Shown: one piece after another, positions 27,641-36,508 of the stretch | Layout: every line of letters starts with the position of its first letter | Position numbering within the stretch: position 1 is the stretch's first letter | Assembly (NCBI GenBank): GCA_020633495.1 | Contig: JACKDR010000016.1 | Coordinates: 1-64,000, forward strand | Origin: Kofleriaceae bacterium | GTDB taxonomy: Bacteria > Myxococcota_A > Polyangia > Haliangiales > Haliangiaceae | Reading direction: 5' to 3' | DNA length: 64,000 nucleotides | The notes under the pieces: generated by a model | The model's database searches: none | Seen by the model: the letters and a program-made list of their open reading frames with translations, nothing else | What the model was told of the DNA's origin: nothing | Translations under genes and position numbers: made by a program

Positions 27641-29203
27641 CTACACCGACTCGGCGGCGGCGATCCCGGGTTCGGCGGCGGGTTCCGCGATCGCGTCCCA
27701 CGACGGCAGCTGGTCCGAGGCCTCGAGCTCGGCGACCGCTTGACCGGGGCGGACCGCCTGCGGCAGGTGGCGGAAGTGCTCGGGGACCACGACGCCGGCC
27801 AGGCCCAGCGCCGAGGTGGCGTCGGCGTGGACGTAGAAGTGGCGGCGGGCCGCCTTGTTGAAGTTGCCGGCCGAGCCCAGCTTCTGCGAGATCGCGTTGA
27901 GCCCGAAGGTGATGCGGGTGAAGAACAAGAGGTCGGGCGGCAGGTTCATGTCCCGGGTGTTCTCCGGGCTCATCACGACCCGGCCACGCGCCAGGTACTC
28001 GGGCGTGAACGCGAAGTCGCCCGACCAGTACGGCTCGAGGTGGTAGCGCCAGTGCTCCCACATGCGGTCGTGATCCCAGTCGCGGCCGGCCAGGACCAGC
28101 CCGAGCTTGACGACGTACTCGTCGTGGGTGGCGCGATCCTCCTCGAGGATGGCGCGGAAGAACCGCTTGAGGTCGGCCATGGCCGCGGGCGAGAAGCGCT
28201 TGACGCAGCCGAAGTCGAGGAACGTCACCGCGCCGTCCTCGTGGAACAGGTAGTTCCCGGGGTGCGGATCGCCGTTGTAGACCAGGTGGCAGAACATCGA
28301 GTCGAAGACGAAGTCGGAGATCGTCGCCGACGCCACCAGCTTCTCGCGGGCGTCGGCGGCCTCGATGAAGTCGTAGAAGCCGAAGCCGCGCACGAACTCC
28401 GACGTCAGCACGCGCTTGGTGGTCTGCGCGGCGTGGACCCGCGGCACCCGGATCATCGGGTGGCCGTCCCACAGCCGCCGGAACAGGGCCTGGTTGCGGG
28501 CCTCGCGGCGGTAGTCGAGCTCCTCGACGACGCGGGCCCGCAGCTCGGCGAGCACGGTGGGGAAGTCGACCGAGCGGTTGAACATCGCCGCCATGCCGGT
28601 CATCTTGCCGAGCGCCGCGAGGTCGCCCTCGATCGCGGCGTCGACCCCGGGGTACTGGACCTTGATCACGACGTCGGTGCCGTCGCGCAGGCGGGCGCGG
28701 TGGACCTGGCCGATCGACGCCGCCGCCAGCGGGTTCTCGTCGACGTGCTTGAAGTGCTTGCCGAGGTCGCCGCCGAGCTCTTCCTCGATGACCTGGCGGG
28801 CCAGGTCGAACGCCATCGGCGGCGCGTCCTTCTGCAGGGCCTGGAGGTGGACCTTGGCGGCGTCGGGCAGGGCGTCGTGCGCGAACGACACGATCTGGCC
28901 CAGCTTCATGAACACGCCCTTCATGCCGCCGAGCAGCTTGGCGGCCTCGGCGGCGGACTGGATCCGGGTCTGCTCGTCGAGCTGCTTGCGCCGCTCGCGC
29001 GACGCCACCAGCATCCGGACCCGCATCCAGGCGCGGCGCAGCACGCGCCGCCCCACGAACGTGCCGAGCACCAGGCCGCGGCCCTCGGTCACGATGCCGG
29101 CGTCGTTGCGGCGCCGCGACGTCCGCCACACCCACAGCCGGAAGGCCAGGTAGGCCGCGACCAGGATCGCGACGACGACGGCGAGCCACGACCAGGCGCT
29201 CAT
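27641..29203 (-). CDS. ABC1/UbiB-family atypical kinase
   Basis: 520 residues from ATG 29203. An N-terminal membrane helix (WLAVVVAILVAAYLAF) anchors the protein at the inner membrane, which is unusual because UbiB proteins more often have C-terminal helices. Family motifs follow: KGVFMKLGQIVS (KxGQ), AAASIGQVHRA in place of a normal P-loop, VVIKVQYPGV with the catalytic Lys, VVEELDYRREARNQ, GDPHPGNYLF and the metal-binding FLDFG. UbiB/ADCK ATPases support quinone (ubiquinone or menaquinone) synthesis or transport. Genomic pairing with an FMN reductase supports this. TACGTT (29212-29217, minus strand) lies 8 nt before the ATG without a ribosome site, so the transcript may be leaderless. Confidence 0.92.
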   Translation of the reverse strand: MSAWSWLAVVVAILVAAYLAFRLWVWRTSRRRNDAGIVTEGRGLVLGTFVGRRVLRRAWMRVRMLVASRERRKQLDEQTRIQSAAEAAKLLGGMKGVFMKLGQIVSFAHDALPDAAKVHLQALQKDAPPMAFDLARQVIEEELGGDLGKHFKHVDENPLAAASIGQVHRARLRDGTDVVIKVQYPGVDAAIEGDLAALGKMTGMAAMFNRSVDFPTVLAELRARVVEELDYRREARNQALFRRLWDGHPMIRVPRVHAAQTTKRVLTSEFVRGFGFYDFIEAADAREKLVASATISDFVFDSMFCHLVYNGDPHPGNYLFHEDGAVTFLDFGCVKRFSPAAMADLKRFFRAILEEDRATHDEYVVKLGLVLAGRDWDHDRMWEHWRYHLEPYWSGDFAFTPEYLARGRVVMSPENTRDMNLPPDLLFFTRITFGLNAISQKLGSAGNFNKAARRHFYVHADATSALGLAGVVVPEHFRHLPQAVRPGQAVAELEASDQLPSWDAIAEPAAEPGIAAAESV

Positions 29204-29417
29204 GCGGGGCGAACGTAGCACTGTCTCCGTGCCCGGCCGGTCACAGTGCCGGTAGGGGACGTGCCGGACCTCACCAAGGAGCCCGCGCGGGCGCAGCCTG
29301 ACCCACCCTCACCCACCCCGGATCGACCAAGCCGGCGGATTTGCTGCCACCTCGGCTCGCCGCGGCCCCACTCCATCACAAGCCGGTGCGTCCCGCCGCG
29401 CGCCGATGGAGGATCCC

Positions 29418-30281
<864 letters not shown>

Positions 30282-30291
30282 CGGCGTGAAC

Positions 30292-30315
30292 GCCGCGCGG
30301 CGTCGACCGCGCGGC
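30292..30315. terminator. bidirectional terminator hairpin
   Basis: GCCGCGCGG-CGTCGA-CCGCGCGGC is a perfect 9-bp stem with a 6-nt loop. It fills the 35-nt space between the ends of the Cys-rich lipoprotein gene and the converging double-receiver gene. No T run follows on either strand. Confidence 0.6.
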
Positions 30316-30316
30316 G

Positions 30317-31051
30317 CTACTCGGGCGGCGGCGGCGCCGCCGCGCACGCCCGCGCCAGGTGCTCGAGCAGGTGCTGCGAGTCCTGACCCTTGGGCACCAC
30401 GACGACGTCGTCGGCGTGCGCGCGCGCGGCCTCGACGTCGCCGCCGGTGATGAAGACCAGCCGGTGCAGCAGCGCCGGCCGCGCCCGCGCGATCCAGTCG
30501 TGGAGGTCGCGACCCGAGCCGTCCGGCATCTGCCAGTCGGACAGGATCACGTCGTAGGCGGCGCGCGCCAGCATCGCGGTGGCTTCCTTGCCGCTGCCGG
30601 CGGTCGAGATCTCGAACCCGGCCTCCTCGAGGAACAGCGCCATCGCGCCGAGCTGATCGGGATCGTCGTCGACCAGCAGCATCCGCGGCCGCGCCGCTCG
30701 CGTCACCTCCGCGGCCACGGCCAGCAGCGTCACCAGGTCGTCGAGCGGGACGGCGTGGCGTCGCAGCGCCTGCTCGCGCAGCTCCGCCGGCAGCTGCTCG
30801 ACGACGAAGACGAAGCGGCGGCGCAGCTCCCGGTGATCGCGCGCGACCCACCGGTACAGCACCGCGCTGGCGTCGCTGGGCCAGCCGACCATGACCGCGT
30901 CGACCCCGCCGGCGTCGATCCGCGCGCGCGCCGCCTCGGGTCCGGCGCAGGCCTCGACCGCGAAGCCGTTGGCGTCGAACAGGCCGGTCAGCAGGTCGAC
31001 CACGTCCACGTCCCCATGAACGACGAGCACGGTGGCTCTTCGGTCTGGCAT
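30317..31051 (-). CDS. double-receiver response regulator, first receiver degenerate
   Basis: 244 residues with no output domain. Residues 122-240 form a complete receiver: acidic triad Asp128-130, phospho-acceptor Asp172 in ILSDWQMPDG, Thr202 in VFITGG and Lys221 in VVPKGQ. Residues 7-118 also have the receiver fold (TVLVVHGDVDVVDLLTGLFD), but the acceptor position is Gly56 (VMVGWPS) and the signalling Thr and Lys are missing, so it is a pseudo-receiver. Such tandem proteins act as phosphorelay or adaptor proteins through protein contacts. The start is ATG 31051 with GGGGTGAGC upstream. No histidine kinase gene is adjacent, and its partner is unknown. Confidence 0.88.
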   Translation of the reverse strand: MPDRRATVLVVHGDVDVVDLLTGLFDANGFAVEACAGPEAARARIDAGGVDAVMVGWPSDASAVLYRWVARDHRELRRRFVFVVEQLPAELREQALRRHAVPLDDLVTLLAVAAEVTRAARPRMLLVDDDPDQLGAMALFLEEAGFEISTAGSGKEATAMLARAAYDVILSDWQMPDGSGRDLHDWIARARPALLHRLVFITGGDVEAARAHADDVVVVPKGQDSQHLLEHLARACAAAPPPPE

Positions 31052-31183
31052 CGGCTCACCCCCCCGCGGATCACGATGACCGGGAGCGGTCTTCTCGGCA
31101 AGCCGAGAATGCGATCCGGCTCGCGCCCAGCGCCGTGGGTGAACCCCTTGCCATCGCGCCGCCGACGCGGTCACCCTGGCGTC

Positions 31184-31939
31184 ATGCCCCTCGAGGTCAT
31201 CGCGCTCGGCGTCGGCGACGCCTTCAGCGCCGAGCACTACTCGTCGTGCCTGGCGGTCGGGTGCGACGGCGCGTGGCTGCTGATCGACTGCCCGCACCCG
31301 ATCCGCAAGATCCTCCGCGAGTCGGGGCGCGCCGCCGGCGTCGACCTCGACGTCGCCAGCTTCACCGCGTGCGTGGTCACCCACCTGCACGCGGATCACG
31401 CCTCGGGGCTCGAGGGCCTGGGCTACTTCTCGTTCTTCGCGCTGCGCCGGCCGGCGCGGCTGATCGCGCACCCGGCGGTGACCGCGCGGCTGTGGGACGG
31501 CCACCTCGCCGCCGGCATGGAGGACCTGATGAGCCCCGGCGGCGACGTCGCGCGCCGCGGCCTCGACGACTACTTCGCGATCGAGGCCCTCGACGAGGCC
31601 CGCGCGGTCGAGGTCGGGCCGTTCCGGATCGAGTGTCGCCGCACGATCCATCACGTCCCGACCACCGCGCTGCGCATCACGGTCGGCGACGGCGCGACCC
31701 GACGGTGCCTGGCGTACTCGGCCGACACCGCGTTCGACCCGACGCTGATCGAGTGGCTGTCGGCCGGCGATCTGATCATCCACGAGACCAACCTGGGGGT
31801 GCACACCCCCTACGAGTCGCTGGCGGCGCTGCCGGAGCCGCTGCGCGCGCGCATGCGCCTGATCCACTACCCCGACGAGTTCCCCAGGGAAGACCGGGCG
31901 ATCCGGTTGCTGCACCAGGGCGATCGGATCGTGGTGTGA
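31184..31939 (+). CDS. MBL-fold metallo-hydrolase (RNase Z/phosphodiesterase-like)
   Basis: 251 residues. The zinc-binding signature THLHADHASGLEG (His-x-His-x-Asp-His) lies at about residue 66. Further metal ligands are probably His in TIHHVPTTA, Asp in YSADTAFDP, and His in DLIIHETN and LIHYPDEF. This order resembles the beta-lactamase-fold ElaC/PhnP group that cleaves phosphodiesters, rather than glyoxalases. The N-terminal LEVIALGVGDAFSAEHYSSC is typical of that group. ATG at 31184 has CACCCT 6 nt upstream and TTGCCA 18 nt before that, with no ribosome site. It is followed 56 nt later by msrA. Confidence 0.85.
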   Translation: MPLEVIALGVGDAFSAEHYSSCLAVGCDGAWLLIDCPHPIRKILRESGRAAGVDLDVASFTACVVTHLHADHASGLEGLGYFSFFALRRPARLIAHPAVTARLWDGHLAAGMEDLMSPGGDVARRGLDDYFAIEALDEARAVEVGPFRIECRRTIHHVPTTALRITVGDGATRRCLAYSADTAFDPTLIEWLSAGDLIIHETNLGVHTPYESLAALPEPLRARMRLIHYPDEFPREDRAIRLLHQGDRIVV

Positions 31940-31995
31940 CCGCGGCGTCGCCGGCGGCGTGACCGATCGGCGATCGCGACGTAGATTGGGGCACG

Positions 31996-32649
31996 ATGTT
32001 CTTCTCGTCCAAGAAGCTCCGCATGCCGCGACCCGAGGAGGCGCTGCCCGGTCGCGCCCAGGCGATGCCGGTGCCGGCGCGCCACTTCGTCAACGGCAAC
32101 CGCCTGGTGGCGCCGTTCCCCGACGGCCTGCAGCAGGCCCTCTTCGGGATGGGCTGCTTCTGGGGCGCCGAGCGCAAGTTCTGGCAGACCGCCGGCGTCT
32201 ACACGACCGCGGTCGGCTACGCCGCCGGGCTCACCCCCAACCCGACCTACGAGGAGGTCTGCTCGGGCATGACCGGCCACAACGAGGTCGTGCTGGTCGT
32301 CTTCGATCCCACGGTGGTGACCTACGCGCAGCTGCTCAAGGTGTTCTGGGAGAGCCACGACCCGACCCAGGGCATGCGCCAGGGCAACGACGCCGGCACG
32401 CAGTACCGCTCGGGCATCTACGTCTTCGACGCCGACCAGCGCGCCGCGGCCGAGGCGTCGAGGCAGGCGTACGGTGCGCGCCTCGCCGAGGCCGGCCACG
32501 ACGCCATCACCACCGAGATCGTCGACGCGCCGCCGTTCTACTACGCCGAGGAGTACCACCAGCAGTACCTCGGCAAGAACCCGGCCGGCTACTGCGGGCT
32601 CGGCGGCACCGGCGTCAGCTGTCCGATCGGCCTGGCGACCGCGACCTGA
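31996..32649 (+). CDS. msrA: peptide-methionine (S)-S-oxide reductase
   Basis: 217 residues. It reduces methionine-S-sulfoxide in proteins back to methionine, using thioredoxin. The catalytic motif GMGCFWGAER places the nucleophile at Cys54. The other conserved stretches are VGYAAGLTPNPTYEEVCSG, TGHNEVVLVVFDP, FWESHDPTQGMRQGNDAGTQ and YRSGIY. A recycling Cys is at the C-terminus (PAGYCGLGGTG). A 40-residue N-terminal extension before the catalytic motif is normal for the longer MsrA form, and no signal peptide is seen, so it acts in the cytoplasm. TAGATT (31982-31987), with GTGACC 17 nt before it, ends 8 nt from the ATG. Confidence 0.96.
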   Translation: MFFSSKKLRMPRPEEALPGRAQAMPVPARHFVNGNRLVAPFPDGLQQALFGMGCFWGAERKFWQTAGVYTTAVGYAAGLTPNPTYEEVCSGMTGHNEVVLVVFDPTVVTYAQLLKVFWESHDPTQGMRQGNDAGTQYRSGIYVFDADQRAAAEASRQAYGARLAEAGHDAITTEIVDAPPFYYAEEYHQQYLGKNPAGYCGLGGTGVSCPIGLATAT

Positions 32650-32679
32650 CGGCGCGGCCGCCGCGGCGCGATCGCGGGC

Positions 32680-33258
32680 TCACGGGTAGGCGCCGAACGT
32701 GAACGTCGCCTCGAGGTCGACGTCGGCGTTGGCGTTCTCGAAGTCGCCCTGGGCGGGGCCGCGCAGCGCGACCTTGAAGCTGCCGGTCAGCATCTTGTCC
32801 CAGTTGACAGCGGCCACCGCGGACGAGTCGAACGACACGTCGAGGTCGATCGGGCCGGCCGGGGTCGTCGCGACGACCGCGGTCGAGCCGACCGGGAACG
32901 TGTCGTTGGTGTCGTTCATGACGAAGAGCACCTCGACGGTGCCATCGAAGACCTCGCCCAGCGTCAGCACGCCCGTCGAGCCGGCGCCGAGCAGCAGGGT
33001 CAGGCCCTCGACCTCGATCCGTCCGGGATCGCCGCCGCCGAGCGCGTCACGGGCATCGCTGACGAACGCGCCGTAGGGGTTGCCGGACTCCGTGGTGATG
33101 CCCTTGTCGTTGCTGACCACGCCGCCGGCGACGTCGGATGACTTGGCCTTGAGATCGATGCCGACCGGCGCCGAGTAGGACAGCGCGTCGTCACCGCCGC
33201 AGGCGGCGAGACCGAGGGCACCGAGCGAGAGCATTGCAGTCGAGGCGAGGAGCTTCAT
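32680..33258 (-). CDS. small lipoprotein of unknown function
   Basis: 192 residues from ATG 33258 (MKLLASTAML), with GGAG about 13 nt upstream and GGGG close to the start. The lipobox LGLAACGG is clear. The mature part is a beta-strand-rich domain without Cys, with alternating hydrophobics (VLTLGEVFDGTVEVLFVMND, GPIDLDVSFDSSAVAAVNW). It is otherwise featureless. An upstream ATG at 33282 would add 8 residues and is less likely because the signal peptide begins naturally at MKLLAS. It converges on msrA and is divergent from the ceramidase-like gene. I do not recognise a family. Confidence 0.75.
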   Translation of the reverse strand: MKLLASTAMLSLGALGLAACGGDDALSYSAPVGIDLKAKSSDVAGGVVSNDKGITTESGNPYGAFVSDARDALGGGDPGRIEVEGLTLLLGAGSTGVLTLGEVFDGTVEVLFVMNDTNDTFPVGSTAVVATTPAGPIDLDVSFDSSAVAAVNWDKMLTGSFKVALRGPAQGDFENANADVDLEATFTFGAYP

Positions 33259-33558
33259 GGGGAGGGTCTCCAGAGGTTCCACTGACAGTGGGGCCCGCGT
33301 GCCCCGAGGTTGCAGGTTCGGGCGTGATCCTACGCATGTCCAGGTTTCGACAGGGTCACCGCGACGATGCCGGCGCGGGCGACGCCCACCTGGCGGCGCC
33401 GCGGTGCCGCGCGGCGCCCGCCGTCGACGGCACGTGCGCGCGCGATCGAGATCGCCGGTCTGTCGCGCGGTTGTCGCCGTCTGTCGCCGGGGCGCGAGCG
33501 CGTTCGCGCATTTACACCGCGCGATCCGCGCGATACGAATCTCACCGGGGGTCGAACC
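33259..33558. other. 300-bp divergent intergenic region
   Basis: The gap lies between two divergent lipoprotein genes and must hold both promoters. It is less GC-skewed near 33500-33545, where AT-rich patches occur (GCGCATTTACACC, GCGATACGAATCTC). I could not fix a promoter, and no gene is supported inside it. Confidence 0.4.
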
Positions 33559-35307
33559 ATGTCGTCACGCCAGGGCACCGGACTGTTCGCGCTGATCTGT
33601 GGGACCGCGCTCGTCGCGCCGTCGCTCGTCGCCTGCGGCGGCGACGACGGCACGTCACCGGCCGACGCCGGCAGTCCGGACGCGCGGCTCGAGGGCTTCG
33701 ATCAGCCCGACGACTGGTGCCCGGGCAGCGACCACTGCGCCGCTGGCGACGGCGGCCGGCTGTTCGTCGGCGCCGCCGCCAAGATCTACACGCCGGAGAT
33801 CACCGAGACCTGGACCGATCTCAACGGCGACTCCGAGTGGCAATCCGACGAGCCGTACGTCGACGCCAACAACAACGGCAAGTTCGACGCCTACTGGCTG
33901 TTCGGCGGCGGCCGCGCCGCCAACAGCGTCAAGACCGATCTCGAGGCCCGCGCGCTGGTGTTCCGCGAGGGCGACACCGAGGTCGCGCTGGCCTACCTCG
34001 ACTGCACCGGCCTGTTCGGCGCCGGCGGCGACATCGACGCGCTCGTCGCCGGGGCCAAGGCGCGGGTGCCCGAGCTCGATCACGTCATCGTCGGCTCGAC
34101 CCACGCCCACGACGCGGTCGACACCCTCGGGCTGTGGGGCGCGACCGCGCTGGAGAGCGGCTACAACGCCGCCTACAACCAGCGGGTCCAGCAGGCCGCG
34201 ATCGACGCGATCGTCGAGGCCGCCGGCGATCTGCACGAGGCCGAGGCCCACGTCGCGACCCAGCTGTTGCTCAACACGCCGGGGGATCCGACCAGCCTGA
34301 CCGACCAGTGGAACAAGGACATCCGCGACCCGGTGATCTTCGACCCGACGCTGACGATCGTCCGCTTCGCGCGCGCCGACGATCCGACCCAGACCATCGG
34401 CACGCTGGTGAACTGGGCCGATCACCCGGAGATGTCGGCGTTCGGCCCCGACAACCTGCAGATCTCGTCGCACTTCCCGCACTGGTTCCGCGACGGCGTC
34501 GAGCACGGCACGCCCAGCGTGCCGCCCGGCGGCGCCGACGAGCCCGGCATCGGCGGCGTCACGGTCTACGCCCAGGGCGCGGTCGGCGGCCAGATCGGCT
34601 CGATCCGCGGCGCGCCGGTGCCCGGCCCCGACGGCACGCCGATCACCGAGTCGAGCCACGAGAAGGATCAGGCGCTCGGCGTCAACCTGGCGCGGCGCAC
34701 GCTCGAGCTCCTGCGCAGCGACGAGACCGTCTACACCGACCTGCCGCTGACCTATCGCACGGTGCAGGTCGCGGCGCGCCTCGACAACATCGGGCTGCAG
34801 GTGGCGTACCTGGTGGGCATCCTGGCGCCGCACGCCGCGGTCGGCTACGACCCGGGCCAGCCGCTGGGCGAGGGCAACAACCCGTGGCTGCCGTTCCGCG
34901 CCACCTACTTCCAGATCGGCCCGGTCGGCATGGTGACGATGCCGGGCGAGCTCCACCCCGAGCTGTGGGTCGGCGGCTACGACTGCAGCAGCTGGACCTG
35001 GGGCTACCCCTGCTACGACGACACGCTGCCCAACCTGCCGGACTTCGACAACGCGCCGGCGCCGCCGTACCTGCGCGACCTGGTGCTCGCCAACCCCGGC
35101 GTCGAGTACCCGATGCTGCTCGGCCTGGCCCACGACTACTTCGGCTACATCGTGCCGGCGTACAACTACGTCCTCGACGATCACAACCCGTACCTCGACG
35201 AGGCCGACGGCGATCACTACGAGGAGACGTACTCGCTCGGCCCCGACGTCGAGCGCCACGTCGTGCACCCGATCTTGCAGCTGGTCGCGGCGCGTCCCGG
35301 CGAGTAG
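33559..35307 (+). CDS. lipoprotein resembling neutral/alkaline ceramidase
   Basis: 582 residues from ATG 33559. The signal peptide ends in the lipobox SLVACGGDD. From residue about 45 the layout resembles the neutral ceramidase N-terminal domain (PF04734): LFVGAAAKIYTPEITE, VIVGSTHAHDAVDTLGLWG in place of the ceramidase THSHSGPGG loop with its zinc His, LVNWADHPEMSAF (second zinc His), YAQGAVGGQIGS, and FQIGPVGMVTMPGELHPEL. Such enzymes split ceramide-like amides using zinc. Because the key loop differs, another amide or lactone substrate is possible. It probably sits on the cell surface. It has no operon partner. Confidence 0.7.
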   Translation: MSSRQGTGLFALICGTALVAPSLVACGGDDGTSPADAGSPDARLEGFDQPDDWCPGSDHCAAGDGGRLFVGAAAKIYTPEITETWTDLNGDSEWQSDEPYVDANNNGKFDAYWLFGGGRAANSVKTDLEARALVFREGDTEVALAYLDCTGLFGAGGDIDALVAGAKARVPELDHVIVGSTHAHDAVDTLGLWGATALESGYNAAYNQRVQQAAIDAIVEAAGDLHEAEAHVATQLLLNTPGDPTSLTDQWNKDIRDPVIFDPTLTIVRFARADDPTQTIGTLVNWADHPEMSAFGPDNLQISSHFPHWFRDGVEHGTPSVPPGGADEPGIGGVTVYAQGAVGGQIGSIRGAPVPGPDGTPITESSHEKDQALGVNLARRTLELLRSDETVYTDLPLTYRTVQVAARLDNIGLQVAYLVGILAPHAAVGYDPGQPLGEGNNPWLPFRATYFQIGPVGMVTMPGELHPELWVGGYDCSSWTWGYPCYDDTLPNLPDFDNAPAPPYLRDLVLANPGVEYPMLLGLAHDYFGYIVPAYNYVLDDHNPYLDEADGDHYEETYSLGPDVERHVVHPILQLVAARPGE

Positions 35308-35368
35308 CGCGGGCGGGGCCGCGCGGGGCGCAGGGCGGCGCGGGGCGGCGCAGGCGGGGCAGCGCGGT

Positions 35369-35530
35369 GCCCGCCCCCTCGACTTCGCCCTCGCGGCTTC
35401 GCCGCTCGGGCTTCGCTCGGGGTGAGCGATCCGGTCGGTCGCCCCCTCCATCGACGACGATCCCTACGCTCACCCCGAGCGCAGGGGGAGGTGCGTAGCA
35501 CCGACCCCGGAGTCGAGGCGGCGGGCGGCG
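35369..35530. repeat. inverted pair of the dispersed hairpin repeat
   Basis: An inverted copy runs from GCCCGCCCCCTCGACT (35369) to CGCTCGGGGTGAG (35414-35426), with hairpin GCGGCTTCGCCGC inside. A forward copy runs from CTCACCCCGAGCG (35469) through GGTGC-GTA-GCACC (35490-35502) to AGTCGAGG (35511). Unlike the copies at 20.1-20.5 kb, this pair points outward. A GC-rich degenerate repeat (units like GCGGGGCGGCGCAGG) fills 35310-35366. There is no gene in 35308-35622. Confidence 0.75.
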
Positions 35531-35622
35531 TCGCGCGCTCCGCGTCCATCGCCCGCATCGATCGAGCGAGCACCGCGCTGCAGCGATGCCCGCGTCCCCG
35601 TCCCGCCGCCGGTCGCCGCGGC

Positions 35623-36471
35623 TCAGAAGCCGCTGGCGAGGATCACGAAGGAGTCGACCTTCTTGGCGTCGTCGGTGACGCCGAACAGCACGGTGACGTA
35701 GGCCTTGAGCCGCTCGCCGGCGATCCGGGTCGAGACGTTGGGCCCGATCAGCAGCTGCTGCTCCCAGCGGTCGTCGGAGAACTCCTCCTTCTCCATCGCG
35801 TACTTGACCTCGGCGCCGAGGCGCAGGGCCTGACCCGCCACCGCGTAGCTGGCGGCGGCGGTGAACCCGGCCTCGGGGTTGGGGATGAAGGTCGCGGCGC
35901 CCATGCCGTCGGGCGAGCGGGTCAGGTTCTGCTCGTAGAACAGGTTGAACGCGCCGATCAGCTTGCCGGGCAGGATCTCCTCGCCGCCGAGCAGGCGGAT
36001 CTCGGCGCGGTCGGCGTCGAGGTGGCGCGGGTGCCACTCGAGGTAGACCACCGGGTTCATCGGGGTCCGGCCGTAGACCGGATCGATCGCGATGCGGGCC
36101 TCGATCTGGTTGCCCTCGTGGTCGAGCTTGCCGTCCTGGACGATCAGGTTCTCGTACAGGTCGAACTGGACCCGCGGGGTCAGGCCGAACTCGAGCTCGG
36201 TCTGAAGGATGTGGTAGCTCTCGCCGGTGCGAGGCACGCGGGTGCGCCACCACTGCTCGACCTCGTAGCGGCCCGGGTCGAGCTTCCAGAAGCGGGTGCC
36301 CGGGAAGGTGCGGTCCTGGGTCCACTCCGGCGACGGCGTGAACGGGCCGGTCTCGCCGGCGTCGTGGCCGGGGCCGGCCGAGTAGCCGTCGGTCTGCTGG
36401 GCAGCCGCCAGGCGAGGTGCCGCGGCGGTGGCCACCGCGACGAGGATCAGAGCAGGGAGGTGCTGGCGCAT
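35623..36471 (-). CDS. outer-membrane beta-barrel-like protein
   Basis: 282 residues. A Sec signal peptide (LPALILVAVATAAAPRLAAA, cut before QQTDGYS) is followed by alternating amphipathic strands rich in aromatic residues (YEVEQWWRTRVPRTGESYH, LTPRVQFDLYENLIVQ, LRLGAEVKYAMEKEEF). The protein ends in FVILASGF, with the terminal Phe typical of barrels assembled by the BAM complex. It resembles uncharacterised transporter-type barrels of the MetA-pathway group. Substrate unknown. It follows the large carboxypeptidase-regulatory-like protein gene by 37 nt on the same strand and may be co-expressed with it. Confidence 0.75.
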   Translation of the reverse strand: MRQHLPALILVAVATAAAPRLAAAQQTDGYSAGPGHDAGETGPFTPSPEWTQDRTFPGTRFWKLDPGRYEVEQWWRTRVPRTGESYHILQTELEFGLTPRVQFDLYENLIVQDGKLDHEGNQIEARIAIDPVYGRTPMNPVVYLEWHPRHLDADRAEIRLLGGEEILPGKLIGAFNLFYEQNLTRSPDGMGAATFIPNPEAGFTAAASYAVAGQALRLGAEVKYAMEKEEFSDDRWEQQLLIGPNVSTRIAGERLKAYVTVLFGVTDDAKKVDSFVILASGF

Positions 36472-36508
36472 GAAGCGCGATTCTATACCCGGGAACGTGA
36501 CGCCGGGG

